From Levilactobacillus suantsaiihabitans (GTDB lineage: Bacteria; Bacillota; Bacilli; Lactobacillales; Lactobacillaceae), in the NCBI RefSeq assembly GCF_004745505.1, contig NZ_RKLX01000003.1:1-64000 (forward strand): 64,000 nucleotides of DNA, given 5' to 3'. The notes under the pieces are model-generated. The model did no database searches. It was given only the letters and a program-made list of their open reading frames with translations, and had not been told where the DNA came from. The number at the start of each line of letters is the position of its first letter. Position 1 is the first letter of the stretch. Of this stretch, positions 34,274 through 43,084 are shown one piece after another. Both the position numbers and the translations under genes were made by a program.

Positions 34274-36340
34274 TTAAATTCGCCGCCGGTACCAGTAGAA
34301 ACGGTCGATGACCAATAGGCCGCTAAGCCACATGGCGCCAAAGAGCAGCCAGAACTTGCCGTTGGACAAGACTGGGGCGACGCTACGTTGTTTGACCTCA
34401 AAACTCAGGTACTCGTGGGGATGGTGCTGGATGGCTTGCGGCAATAACGGATAGGTCGCGGGCGCCGTCTGGAGCGCGATAGTGTGGGACCCGCGGTTGG
34501 TCACGGTCAGGCGATAGGTGCCGGGCGCTTGCAGCGGAATGGTCTGATCAAACGTGGTGGTCTTCCCCCGAGATTGCCAAACGACTTTCCCTTGGGCGTT
34601 GGTCAAGGTGAGTTGACCGGTCAGACGTTTGCCGGTACCAATCGTGAACTGATCAAAAGGCAGGGGGGCCGTAAACGGTTGGGTCAGCGACTGGCGCGTG
34701 TTCAGGCGCAGGTGGTGGTTTTGGTAGTAGTGGCCCTCACTTTGACTGACCACACTGACGGGCTCGCTGTTGGAGTGGACCATCAGGTTGGTATTTTGCC
34801 AGGCCGCCAGCCCCAAAATGCCGGTGAAGGCTAGGGCCATGCCCAGCGGCAGCCAGCTGGACCGTTCCGAATAGCGTAGGATGTTCAGTGGTTGGCGATA
34901 CCCAGCCGCCGTGCCCGCAATCAATAGGAAGAAAATCGGCAAGGCGTAGCGTTCTTCAGCCTCCCAGAAGATGACGTGAAAGCAGGCCAGCCCGATGAAA
35001 AACAGGCCGCCAAGCAGATAGGCTGAAGTCAGATGGTAGCGGCGAATCTGCTGGATGCCCCAGCCTAGGTTGACCAATAGGAGCGCCAAATAGCTCAGTT
35101 GACACCAGATAGCCAGGAACCAATCGCTGGTTGCGCGGTGCTGGCGGTACCAGTTGGGCGCACGGTCGTAGGCCCGGTTGATCTGAAAGCTGTCAAAGGT
35201 CCCGTTGGCCAAGAAGAGGCGGGTTTTTTTGAACAGATGGTTGGCAATGCCGCTGGGACCCATTTCGTGGAGATAGGTCGTCAGGTCGGCTTTGGCCGTC
35301 GCTTGCTTGGTCGCCTGGGTCGGCTGCTGGCGAATCTGAGCGACGTTATCGAGGTGGTATTGTCCATAGGTCGCGGGATTCCAGCTCATGGCCACCCAAC
35401 TCATGGCGGGCAGGGCCTGGTTCGGGTCGGTCACGTAACCGTTGGCGCGCGCCGTCTTCTTGGCCAGACCACCGCCCACCACCAGCGTCGCCAGCAAGAC
35501 CAGCGTCAAGAGGCTACGGGTGAAACCGGGGTGCGGCGACTGGTTGGGGCGGACCCACAGCGTGATGACCGCCGCAATCAACAGAACGATGAAGTTGGCT
35601 TTGATCAGGTAGGCGGCCACCAGTAGGAGGCTCAAGACGATGCTGCGCACGGTGATCTGTTCCCAGGTCGTGGCGCGCTGAAGGTGGCGAAAGGCCGCAA
35701 TCGCCAGTAAGGCCAACGGGATCACGGCCGTATCGCTATAAGTGTTCAGCGCGTAGGCGTAGAAGGGGACCGCCGTCATGATGAGCACCATGAACAAGTT
35801 GGCCCGCGCCGGATTGTGGCGGCGGAGCTGGTGCCAAATAGCCAGTAGCCCGAGGTCCAGCCAGGCAAATTGCACGACGTTGAGCCAAACGCCGGATTCG
35901 CTGCCGACCAGCCAGCGGCCCAGTTGCAGGATCCCACTGAGCAGGAGCGTGAAGTTAACGTTGTTGGGATAGGTGTAGAAATAGGCGTTCCAGTGATGAC
36001 TGCCATCGAGTAGGTTGAGCGCCTGTTGATGCACGAAGTACAGATCGGCGCGCGGTGCGGCCACCCAGGTCGTGGCGACCCACACTTGAACCAGGAGGAA
36101 TATGCCCCACAGCCCCCAGGCCAGCCATTTACTCGTCCGGGGGGTGACGCGATGCAAGAAACGAAACAATAACCCGACACCGCCCAAATACAGGGCACTG
36201 GCCACCAGTAGGGCCAAGGGTTTGAGCCAGTCATGATCGACGCGAATCGTTACCGGCCACAGCGCTAGCCCAAAGGTCAGTAGTAGTCCTAAGCTAATGA
36301 TGCCGCCTAACGTGACGGTAATGTCGTGTCGAATTTTCAT
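34274..36340 (-). CDS. GT-C-type membrane glycosyltransferase
   Basis: A 688-residue protein with about 11-13 membrane helices. A conserved-looking acidic site follows the third helix region (APRADLYFVHQQALNLL), where GT-C enzymes carry the catalytic Asp. Between the last two helices (about 515-660) lies an extracytoplasmic beta-rich domain (FDQFTIGTGKRLTGQLTLT...YRLTVTNRGSHTI), and the C-terminus is a helix with a basic tail. Its ATG overlaps the stop of the GT2 gene by four bases. Together they resemble the polyprenyl-phosphate-sugar systems that decorate wall or lipoteichoic acid. Acceptor and sugar are unknown. Confidence 0.7.
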   Translation of the reverse strand: MKIRHDITVTLGGIISLGLLLTFGLALWPVTIRVDHDWLKPLALLVASALYLGGVGLLFRFLHRVTPRTSKWLAWGLWGIFLLVQVWVATTWVAAPRADLYFVHQQALNLLDGSHHWNAYFYTYPNNVNFTLLLSGILQLGRWLVGSESGVWLNVVQFAWLDLGLLAIWHQLRRHNPARANLFMVLIMTAVPFYAYALNTYSDTAVIPLALLAIAAFRHLQRATTWEQITVRSIVLSLLLVAAYLIKANFIVLLIAAVITLWVRPNQSPHPGFTRSLLTLVLLATLVVGGGLAKKTARANGYVTDPNQALPAMSWVAMSWNPATYGQYHLDNVAQIRQQPTQATKQATAKADLTTYLHEMGPSGIANHLFKKTRLFLANGTFDSFQINRAYDRAPNWYRQHRATSDWFLAIWCQLSYLALLLVNLGWGIQQIRRYHLTSAYLLGGLFFIGLACFHVIFWEAEERYALPIFFLLIAGTAAGYRQPLNILRYSERSSWLPLGMALAFTGILGLAAWQNTNLMVHSNSEPVSVVSQSEGHYYQNHHLRLNTRQSLTQPFTAPLPFDQFTIGTGKRLTGQLTLTNAQGKVVWQSRGKTTTFDQTIPLQAPGTYRLTVTNRGSHTIALQTAPATYPLLPQAIQHHPHEYLSFEVKQRSVAPVLSNGKFWLLFGAMWLSGLLVIDRFYWYRRRI

Positions 36341-37383
36341 GAGTGGCCTCCTGATTTAATCACTTGTTGCTTGCGGTACAGCGTCACGGCTTGCGGGTAG
36401 GGCATGGGTTGCCGCGCAAAGCTGGGTGTGTAGGTATCTGTTTGGATGATGAAACGCGGCCGGTGTTTGACCTCGGTAAAGGTGCGCCCCACGTACTCGC
36501 CGATGATGCTGATGGCGATCAGCTGAAAGCCCCCGAGGAACCACAGCGACGCCATGATGGAACTCCACCCGGTGACCACGGTGCCCCGCAGATGTTGGAT
36601 GAGAATCCACAGTAACATGACGAATGCCCCCGTGCAGATGACCAGTCCAGCATACAGGACCGCGCGAATCGGTGCAATGGAAAATGATAAAATGCCGTCC
36701 AGGGCGAACCGCAACATTTTGCGTAACGGGTACTTGGAAACGCCGGCTGTTCTGGGCTGGCGTTTGTAGTACAATTTGGTAGCCGGAAAGCCCAGTTGCG
36801 GGATGATGCCCCGAATAAAGGGCTTGCGTTCCTGGCAGGCCATCAAGGCGGCCACGACGGGTTGTGTCAACAGCCGAAAGTCCGAGTGGTTGGGAATCAA
36901 ATCGACGCCCAGCTTGCCCATGACCCAGTAGAAGCCCTCGGCAGACGTGCGTTTGAACCAGGAATCTGTGGATCGGTCATTACGTACGCCATAGACCACG
37001 TCAAAACCGGCGTGGGCCTTGGCGACCATCTCCGGAATCAAGTTGGGGTCGTCTTGCAGGTCGGCGTCGATGGTAATGATCATGTCCGAGTAAGCGCTGG
37101 CCGTCTGCATGCCGCCCATCAAGGCCGCTTCTTGACCGTAGTTGCGGCTGAATTTGAGACCCGTAAAGATTCGGTCTTGTTGCGTGTATTGCGAAATCAG
37201 CGACCAGGTCTGGTCCTGACTACCGTCGTCAACAAATAAGATCTTACTGTCCGTGGCAATGGCGCGCTCGTGCATCAAGCGGGTCAACAGGTCGGCCAGC
37301 ACGGGCGCCGTCGTCGGTAGAACTGGTGCTTCATTGTTGCACGGGACCACAATGGTCAACCGTGGCGTGTGGGTAAATTTCAT
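36337..37383 (-). CDS. GT2 polyprenyl-phosphate glycosyltransferase (GtrB/CsbB-like)
   Basis: A 348-residue family 2 glycosyltransferase: N-terminal TIVVPCNNE, FVDDGSQDQTW, the metal-binding ITIDADLQDDPNLI (DxD-type near residue 107) and FSRNYGQEAALMGGM. Two C-terminal helices (about 240-265 and 280-300) anchor it, as in GtrB, CsbB and DPM1-like enzymes. It should move a sugar from a nucleotide donor to undecaprenyl phosphate on the cytoplasmic face. It is first in an operon with the GT-C gene. A GtrA-like flippase, the usual third part, is not next to them. Confidence 0.85.
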   Translation of the reverse strand: MKFTHTPRLTIVVPCNNEAPVLPTTAPVLADLLTRLMHERAIATDSKILFVDDGSQDQTWSLISQYTQQDRIFTGLKFSRNYGQEAALMGGMQTASAYSDMIITIDADLQDDPNLIPEMVAKAHAGFDVVYGVRNDRSTDSWFKRTSAEGFYWVMGKLGVDLIPNHSDFRLLTQPVVAALMACQERKPFIRGIIPQLGFPATKLYYKRQPRTAGVSKYPLRKMLRFALDGILSFSIAPIRAVLYAGLVICTGAFVMLLWILIQHLRGTVVTGWSSIMASLWFLGGFQLIAISIIGEYVGRTFTEVKHRPRFIIQTDTYTPSFARQPMPYPQAVTLYRKQQVIKSGGHS

Positions 37384-37601
37384 GATTAGTCGTCTCCCCC
37401 GAAAATCTCAGTGATGAATCCCCCTACGTTCTTCCATCATAAGGCTTTCTGAAGATTATGATGACGGATGTGCCCCGAATTGGGGTGTTTTTTAAGGGTG
37501 ATTAACTTTGGGGTTAGGCATTTAATTAGCGACTGATCAGTAAATCCAGTATAATATTTTTTGTAAGCGATATCACCAAAATAATATGGAGGCGTTCGAT
37601 T

Positions 37602-38336
37602 ATGGGAAAACTAGATGGTAAGGTTGCGATTATTACCGGTGCTGCGCAAGGCATGGGGGCCGCTCACGCCAAGCTGTTTGTCAAAGAAGGCGCTAAGGTC
37701 GTCATTACCGATGTGAAGGAAGCCGAAGGGACGCAATTGGCCCAAGAACTCGGCGATGCCGCCATCTTTATCCAACACGATGTGTCCAGCGCAGCCGATT
37801 GGCAAAAGGTGGTCGATCAAACCAAGGCAACGTTTGGCCGGATCGATATCTTGGTCAACAACGCCGGCATCACGTTTGCCAAGGGACTCCAAGACATTAG
37901 CGAAGAGGATTACATAAAGATCTTTAAGATCAATCAACTTGGGACCTTCCTAGGGGTCAAGACCGTGGCCAAGGAAATGGTGGCCCAACACGCTGGGTCC
38001 ATCGTCAACATTTCTTCATTAAATGGGCTCGTCGGTGGTGCCGTGGGGTACACCGATACCAAGTTTGCCGTGCGGGGGATGACCAAGGCCGCCGCCTTAG
38101 AATTGGCACCATCCGGCGTGCGGGTCAACTCGGTTCACCCAGGAGTGATTGAAACGCCGATGATCTCCCAACCCGGAACGGAAGAAGCCGTGAAGCAGTT
38201 TGCCAAGGCCATCCCACTCCGGCGCATCGCCAAGCCTGAGGAAGTTTCCAAGTTAGTCCTGTTCGTGGCTTCGGACGACGCCAGTTACGCGACCGGCTCC
38301 GAGTTTGTGGTCGATGGCGGGATGTCGGCACAATAG
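37602..38336 (+). CDS. Short-chain dehydrogenase/reductase, probably NAD-dependent
   Basis: A 244-residue classical SDR. The cofactor motif is TGAAQGMGAAHA (TGxxxGxG, residues 12-19), NNAG is near 88, catalytic Ser in NISSLNG, and YTDTK provides Tyr-x3-Lys. The end reads ATGSEFVVDGGMSAQ. An Asp at the end of the second strand (VVITDVKEAEG) usually selects NAD(H) over NADP(H). The pattern is close to lactobacillus alcohol dehydrogenases of the R-specific type and to 3-hydroxysteroid-like SDRs; substrate cannot be assigned. GGAGG precedes ATG 37602 and TATAAT lies at 37550. Monocistronic with a strong terminator. Confidence 0.85.
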   Translation: MGKLDGKVAIITGAAQGMGAAHAKLFVKEGAKVVITDVKEAEGTQLAQELGDAAIFIQHDVSSAADWQKVVDQTKATFGRIDILVNNAGITFAKGLQDISEEDYIKIFKINQLGTFLGVKTVAKEMVAQHAGSIVNISSLNGLVGGAVGYTDTKFAVRGMTKAAALELAPSGVRVNSVHPGVIETPMISQPGTEEAVKQFAKAIPLRRIAKPEEVSKLVLFVASDDASYATGSEFVVDGGMSAQ

Positions 38337-38370
38337 GGATCACCTTTAGTCATTTAAATCTAGAGACAAG

Positions 38371-38405
38371 GAGCCTGGGACAAGTGATCATCCCAGGCTC
38401 TTTTC
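38371..38405 (+). terminator. Terminator of the SDR gene
   Basis: GAGCCTGGGA and TCCCAGGCTC around a 10-base loop, then TTTT. Confidence 0.9.
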
Positions 38406-38424
38406 GCGTCACTTCTACATAGCT

Positions 38425-39093
38425 GACTGAAGGTTGCAAGTAAAATTAACGCGCTGATTGCTATAACGACGGTGTTCCGACACCTAAAATTGGCGGAACC
38501 AGACGTCTGCGTCAGGCTAGGGTGGGCCTGCTCTGGGGAACGGCTCCAGACTGAAAAACGAACCGCGCTGTAGGCTGAGAAAGGACCTCAGCCAACACCG
38601 CCGACCCAGCTGGGGCCATCCCTGGCTGCCTCCGACAAGGTTGATGTCTATCAGCAGCACTGTGTTAATGAAAGACTAGTTGTCAGTGCAGCTACTATCC
38701 GGGGTTAAGCCAACTGTTACTAGCACGCACCACCTTAGCCGGGAGTTCGCCAAATATGGGTTCAGCCGCTGAAAAGAGTGTGACGACAGGCGGTTAACTG
38801 GCGAGCATTAACGGGCTAGGCGGATAATCCCGGGTTTGGATTATTTGTCTAGCAGTGTTAAACGGAACCAGTTGCCTGTTGGCGCACGTTTCGGTCATGA
38901 GGCCACTTTGAGACGCGATTTTCGGCTCAAAGCGAGGCGTCGAGACCGCCCTTTGGCTCGGCCCGTCCCAGCGTTCCGACCTATATTTGGCGAACGGTAG
39001 GCGGCCAGCTCGCATCGTGAGGCTGTAAACGACCATTTTTAACATCAGAAGTCGCATGCTAACAGTAGTTTCAGCTGATTTTCGTCTTTCAAC
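38425..39093 (+). repeat. BC element, full copy interrupted by an A element (forward)
   Basis: B half with GGCTGAG (38573-38579) and CTCAGCC (38587-38593). C half with outer arms 38745-38762 and 38978-38995. An A element occupies 38773-38895 in place of the inner GCCTTAG...CTAAGGC hairpin; the TTTGAGACG...GGCTCAAAG and GTCGAG...GGCTCGGC stems follow. The tail TTTCGTCTTTCAACCTT ends at 39093. Confidence 0.8.
38773..38895 (+). repeat. A element, copy 4, inside a BC element
   Basis: Stems ACAGGC...GCCTGT, AACTGG...CCAGTT and GCTAGGC...GTCTAGC, with GATAATCC...GGATTATT. The right junction (TTTCGGTCATGAGGCCAC) is nearly identical to the junction at 1545-1566 on the opposite strand. Confidence 0.8.
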
Positions 39094-39115
39094 CTTATGC
39101 CTCTAAGCTTAGTAT
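39094..39115 (+). repeat. Short direct repeat, left flank of the reductase/MerR cassette
   Basis: CTTATGCCTCTAAGCTTAGT-AT, matched at 40941-40962 with one base different and, inverted, at 40901-40922. Confidence 0.7.
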
Positions 39116-39131
39116 ATTTAGTATTTCATCG

Positions 39132-39180
39132 CAAACACCCCGTATCAAGTAGAGTTGCTCTACAGATGCGGGGTATTTGT
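39132..39180 (-). terminator. Terminator of the NAD-dependent reductase gene
   Basis: ACCCCG...CGGGGT outer stem with an inner GTAGAG/CTCTAC hairpin; TTT-rich edges on both sides. Confidence 0.75.
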
Positions 39181-39194
39181 TAATGAGAAAATTT

Positions 39195-40208
39195 TTAGCG
39201 GTTTGCTAAAGAATCCAATGCTGCAACTACGGCTTGTGTACTGGAATATTGCGCGTGCCAATTTAAAAATGTAGTTGCAGACTGGGTACTGACGTGATGA
39301 TTGAGCTTTAACATGAGGTTAGCGGTCCGGACCTCCGCATTGAACGGTGCCAGTAAGTGAATCAAAGTGGTTGGCAACAAATGACGTGGTAATTTTAGCG
39401 CTAACGTTGGCTGAGTCGTTTTGATCAATTGGATCACCGTTCGCATATCGATGGGGGTCGGCGCGACTGCGATGAAGCGGTGGCCCGCCGCATTGGGCGT
39501 TTGTAACGCCAAAACGTGCATGTGGGCGACATCGCGCACGTCAACCACGTTGATCGTTAGATTTGGCGTTGGTTTGCCGTCAATTAAGCGTGTTAAAATA
39601 CCAAAACTCCCCGAAACGTGGTCGCTTAAACTAGGTCCCAGCATTGCCCCCGCGTTAACAGTGACCAGTTGGGGTGCTTGGGGATGTGTTTTGACGAATT
39701 GCCACGCCGCCTGTTCTGCCAACAATTTTGATTTTTCATAAGGGGATAGGCCCGGTTGTGCCGGGTCCGTCCAGTCAGTAGGCGTAACTGGCTTTGTCCG
39801 GCTAAAGTTACTGAAACCCACGGCACCGAGGTTGCCCGTCATGATGACTCGGTTGACCCCGGCAGTGGTTGCGGCGCGTAAAATCCGTTGGACGCCGACC
39901 TGGGCGGCGTGACTAATTTTTCCATCGACACTTTCGCCGTTGACGAAAACGGGTGCGGCGACGCTCATCACGGCATCGACACCAGTCATTGCCGCGGCCC
40001 AGTCTGCGTCTTGAGTGAGATTGGCTACGACAAAGCTGAGTGCATCTAAGTGAGGGACGTGGTGGTGTGTAAGGGCTCGTTTGACCGGGGTGGCTTTACT
40101 CAATGAACGGAGGGTCGCCCGGACAGCGTAGCCATGAGTCAGCAGTTCTTTGATAATGTGAGTCGCTAAAAAGCCATTGCCGCCGGTGACTAAAATTAAT
40201 TTTTTCAT
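39195..40208 (-). CDS. Extended SDR, dihydroflavonol-reductase-like
   Basis: A 337-residue NAD(P)-dependent reductase of the extended SDR type. The N-terminal motif TGGNGFLATHI (TGxxGxxA-like) is at residues 7-17. The sequence then follows the dihydroflavonol/cinnamoyl-CoA reductase pattern: VDAVMSVAAPVF, VNRVIMTGNLGAVGF, and SPYEKSKLLAEQAAW, where Tyr-x3-Lys is YEKSK. The catalytic Ser/Thr site reads MTGNLGAV instead of the common TSS. ATG 40208 follows AAGGAG at good spacing. It is divergent from a MerR regulator with a palindromic operator between, so it is probably induced by a carbonyl or electrophile. Confidence 0.8.
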   Translation of the reverse strand: MKKLILVTGGNGFLATHIIKELLTHGYAVRATLRSLSKATPVKRALTHHHVPHLDALSFVVANLTQDADWAAAMTGVDAVMSVAAPVFVNGESVDGKISHAAQVGVQRILRAATTAGVNRVIMTGNLGAVGFSNFSRTKPVTPTDWTDPAQPGLSPYEKSKLLAEQAAWQFVKTHPQAPQLVTVNAGAMLGPSLSDHVSGSFGILTRLIDGKPTPNLTINVVDVRDVAHMHVLALQTPNAAGHRFIAVAPTPIDMRTVIQLIKTTQPTLALKLPRHLLPTTLIHLLAPFNAEVRTANLMLKLNHHVSTQSATTFLNWHAQYSSTQAVVAALDSLANR

Positions 40209-40270
40209 TTTAAACTCCTTGAGGATCAATTGTATATTTTGATTGAATCGGTTATTATCATTACTATAAA

Positions 40271-40290
40271 CCCTCGAGTGTACTCGAGGG
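40271..40290. promoter_or_regulatory. Palindromic operator of the MerR regulator
   Basis: CCCTCGAGT-GT-ACTCGAGGG: 9-bp perfect arms around two bases. This is typical of MerR-family operators, which lie between over-spaced -35 and -10 boxes. On the minus strand TATAGT follows three bases after it and would serve the reductase gene. Confidence 0.8.
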
Positions 40291-40312
40291 AAAGTCAGGA
40301 GTGAAGTTTATT

Positions 40313-40747
40313 TTGCTATATCAAATTAAGGACGTTGCTGCTAAAACTGGTCTGTCCATCTATACACTGCGCTATTATGATCAGCAAGGCTTGTTGCCGT
40401 TTGTCGCACGCAACGCAGCGGGTTACCGAGTTTTTACGGATGGCGATCTACACTTACTACATACGATCTGTTGTTTGAAAAATACCGGTATGAAAATTGC
40501 CGATATTCGAAGCTACATCGAAGACGTGATGCAAGGGCCGAAGACGATTGCTCACCGTGAACGGTTGTTGCAACGTCACCGCCAACAAATTCTAGCTCAG
40601 CAAGCAACAATTATGGCGAACCTCAAGGGGATTGATGAAAAACTTGCTATTTATCGAAATCCACAGGCAATCGACTTAGTTAATCAAGAACGGGCGGCGG
40701 CTGCAACTGAAAAAGTCGCTAACGGGTTACCCAATCCATTTGAATAG
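40313..40747 (+). CDS. MerR-family transcriptional regulator
   Basis: A 144-residue regulator: winged helix-turn-helix YQIKDVAAKTGLSIYTLRYYDQQGLLP (residues 2-28), RNAAGYRVFTDGDL wing, then a C-terminal dimerising coiled coil (HRERLLQRHRQQILAQQATI). Cysteines occur only as CC in LHTICCLKNTGMKI, inside the DNA-binding domain, so this is not a metal-sensing C-terminal pattern; it fits the aldehyde/organic-effector branch (AdhR/YraB-like). The start is uncertain: GTG 40301 lies right against AGGAG, so TTG 40313 is preferred. It and the divergent reductase form one regulatory unit. Confidence 0.8.
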   Translation: MLYQIKDVAAKTGLSIYTLRYYDQQGLLPFVARNAAGYRVFTDGDLHLLHTICCLKNTGMKIADIRSYIEDVMQGPKTIAHRERLLQRHRQQILAQQATIMANLKGIDEKLAIYRNPQAIDLVNQERAAAATEKVANGLPNPFE

Positions 40748-40900
40748 TGCGAAGGATAAATTGTTCCTTAAAAGTGCGCGCGGTGACCGAGCGTATTTTT
40801 TTATGGCAACTAGTTCATTAAAATTGATGTATTCTTTTATTTTTATCCCATCATTATCAGCCTTATAATTAAGCTTCTTAAATATTAACCATAGAAAATA

Positions 40901-40965
40901 TACTAAGCTTAGAGGCATAAGAGCTATCCGACGGGATGCTCTTATGTCTCTAAGCTTAGTATTTA
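40901..40965. repeat. Long palindrome (about 28-bp arms)
   Basis: TACTAAGCTTAGAGGCATAA continuing to 40929 pairs, with two mismatches, with 40934-40961. It may end the MerR transcript, although no T-run follows. Each arm carries the same short repeat found at 39094-39115. Confidence 0.7.
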
Positions 40966-40968
40966 GAT

Positions 40969-41043
40969 AGCTGAAGCATGCGCCAAAGGGAGTCGCGCCT
41001 TTAATGCTCACTGGCTGATTGCCCTCTGTCCTACTCTCCCTTT
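40969..41043 (-). repeat. A element, copy 5 (reverse), internally deleted, after purH
   Basis: Outer part kept (AAGGGAG...CCCTCTGTCCTACTCTCCC and GCTGAAGCATGCGCC), but the inner hairpin is missing: GCGCCTTTAATGCTCACTGG joins the two sides directly. On the minus strand it follows the purH stop at 41057. Confidence 0.7.
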
Positions 41044-41056
41044 TACATGCTTGTGG

Positions 41057-42586
41057 TTAGTGACGGAAATGCCGGTTGCCCGTGAAGATCAAGGCGACAC
41101 CCAGCTTGTCGGCCATGGCGATGGAGTCCTGGTCACGAATGCTACCGCCCGGTTCAGCGATGACCGTGATGCCGTGTTCTGCCGCGTAGGCGACACAGTC
41201 GTCCATTGGGAAGAAGGCATCGGAGACCAGAACGCCCTGAGCATAGTTGGGCTTGGTTTCGGCCTTACCGACCGCAATCTTGACGGCATCGATCCGGTTC
41301 ATTTGACCGGGGCCGACGCCCAGCGTTTGGTCCGCCGTGTTGATCAAGATGGCGTTACTCTTGACGAATTTGATGGCCTTCAAACCAAAGCTGATGGCCG
41401 CCAATTGGTCGGCGGTGGGTTGGGCGTGACTGACGACTTGGAAATCAGCAGGGTCATCCAGCACGTTGTCGCGTTCCTGACGAAGAAGTCCACCACGCAC
41501 GCTGACTAATTCGTCGGGTTCCGGTTGTTGAGCGGTCGCGAAGTCGACGGTCAACAACCGGAGATTTTTCTTCTTGGCCAGCACATCGTACGCATCGTCG
41601 TCGAAGGCCGGTGCGATGATGATTTCCAAGAATAACTTGTGCATTTTGGTGGCAGTGGCCAGGTCGACCGGGCGATTGAGGACGATGATTCCGCCAAAGA
41701 TGGAGATGTCATCGGCGGCGTAGCATTTGTCCCAAGCCGTCGACAGGTCCACGGCCGAGCCGATGCCACAAGGGTTCATGTGCTTGAGGGCGACGACGGT
41801 CGGGTCGCTGAATTCCCGAATCAGTCCCAGCGCCGCGTCAGCGTCCTTGATATTATTGAAGGACAGCGGCTTGCCGTGCAGCTGGTTGGCAGCGGCGATG
41901 GAGAAGGGGGCCGGTTCGTAGTCTTGATAGAAGGTTGCCGTCTGTTGCGGGTTTTCGCCGTAGCGGAGGGCTTGTTTGCGTTTGTAAGTCAGCGTCAGGG
42001 TATCGGGCTTGGCGTCGTCGGTCAGATAGGTGGCGATGACCGCGTCGTAGTGGGCCGTATGATGGAAGACCTTGGCCGCTAAGTGCTTGCGGAAACGTAG
42101 GTCATCCGTGTGTTCAGCGAGCGCATGGCCCACTTGATCGTAGTCAGCGGGATCACAGACCACCAGCACGTCGCGGTAGTTCTTGGCCGCGGCCCGGATC
42201 AATGAGGGACCACCAATGTCGATCTGTTCCACGGCAGCGGCAAGCGTCACGTCGGGTTGAGCAATCGTGGCCGCGAAGGGATAGAGGTTGACACAGACCA
42301 GGTCGATCGGCGTGATGGCGTGGTCGACCAGCGTTTGTTGGTGTTCCGGGTTGTCACGGCGTGCTAGGATACCGCCAAAGACCAGCGGGTTGAGGGTCTT
42401 GACCCGACCGTCTAACATTTCGGGAAAGTGGGTCACGTCTTCGATGGGTGTGACGGCGACTCCGGCCGCAGCGAGGGCCGCTTGCGTCCCGCCGGTTGAG
42501 ACAATTTCGAAATCTTGGGCAAGTAACGTCTGGGCAAATTCCACCAGTCCAGTCTTATCTGAAACACTTAACAGAGCACGGCGCAT
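41057..42586 (-). CDS. purH: Bifunctional AICAR transformylase/IMP cyclohydrolase
   Basis: A 509-residue enzyme that performs the last two steps of IMP synthesis: formylation of AICAR by 10-formyl-THF and ring closure. The N-terminal MGS-like domain has [21 protein letters not shown], and [18 protein letters not shown]. The transformylase domain has [20 protein letters not shown] and FVKSNAILI. Length is standard. GGAGGCCTTCTC precedes ATG 42586. It stands alone, away from the purCSQLFMNHD cluster common in this group. A weak PurR-box-like TACGAAT lies in the AT-rich sequence upstream (minus strand near 42670); this is a guess. Confidence 0.95.
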   Translation of the reverse strand: MRRALLSVSDKTGLVEFAQTLLAQDFEIVSTGGTQAALAAAGVAVTPIEDVTHFPEMLDGRVKTLNPLVFGGILARRDNPEHQQTLVDHAITPIDLVCVNLYPFAATIAQPDVTLAAAVEQIDIGGPSLIRAAAKNYRDVLVVCDPADYDQVGHALAEHTDDLRFRKHLAAKVFHHTAHYDAVIATYLTDDAKPDTLTLTYKRKQALRYGENPQQTATFYQDYEPAPFSIAAANQLHGKPLSFNNIKDADAALGLIREFSDPTVVALKHMNPCGIGSAVDLSTAWDKCYAADDISIFGGIIVLNRPVDLATATKMHKLFLEIIIAPAFDDDAYDVLAKKKNLRLLTVDFATAQQPEPDELVSVRGGLLRQERDNVLDDPADFQVVSHAQPTADQLAAISFGLKAIKFVKSNAILINTADQTLGVGPGQMNRIDAVKIAVGKAETKPNYAQGVLVSDAFFPMDDCVAYAAEHGITVIAEPGGSIRDQDSIAMADKLGVALIFTGNRHFRH

Positions 42587-42604
42587 GAGAAGGCCTCCTA
42601 GATT

Positions 42605-43084
42605 TTTTTGAGTATCCCCATTGTACGTGATTTCTCCTGAACAATCAACGGGAACAAAATATAAATATTCGTATATTTACAAACCGGCGCACGTGATTCA
42701 CGCCAACGAAGAATATTAGGTTAATTATAAGCGAACGATAACGGTTAAGGTCACTAAATAGGTCGCCTTCCCGCGGCTACCCGCTTCAGTCTTGTTTGAT
42801 TTCCGACAAACCAGTGCTGACCGCCACGCTGCCAGTTCAAGTTACTAACTTTCTGTCAGGCCGATTGTTACCACTATCGTTGATTTAACGGCATTCCTGT
42901 AATAAATATAATTGTAAAATCCAGTAACTGAACTGCAATCCCCCTGTTACGGTCTGCACATTTTAATCGGCTATGGTTAAAGATGAAGTGAGGTGGTGCC
43001 CTCAGGGGAACCGTGGTGTGCGGGGAAACAGTCACGCCACGAGGAGTCAGCGAGAGCAATTTTAAATAGGGAAGTGCCAAACAT
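42605..43084 (+). promoter_or_regulatory. Intergenic region with structured leader of the lysozyme gene
   Basis: No gene between purH and the lysozyme. Close to the lysozyme start are hairpins GAGG...CCTC (42990-43003) and CGTGGTGTG...CACGCCACG (43012-43020 with 43033-43041), followed by an AGGGAAG RBS-like run. Enzymes of this kind are sometimes controlled by c-di-AMP riboswitches, but I do not see that consensus here. Confidence 0.4.

Noticed and set aside
38794-39057. Open frame in the BC/A repeat on the minus strand
   Set aside because: Same reason: it follows the hairpin arms and has no RBS.
40901-40965. Long palindrome as an IS end or attachment site
   Set aside because: No transposase or integrase nearby; terminator or repeat arms explain it equally well.
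42975-43060. c-di-AMP (ydaO-type) riboswitch before the lysozyme gene
   Set aside because: Hairpins exist, but the conserved riboswitch core could not be found.
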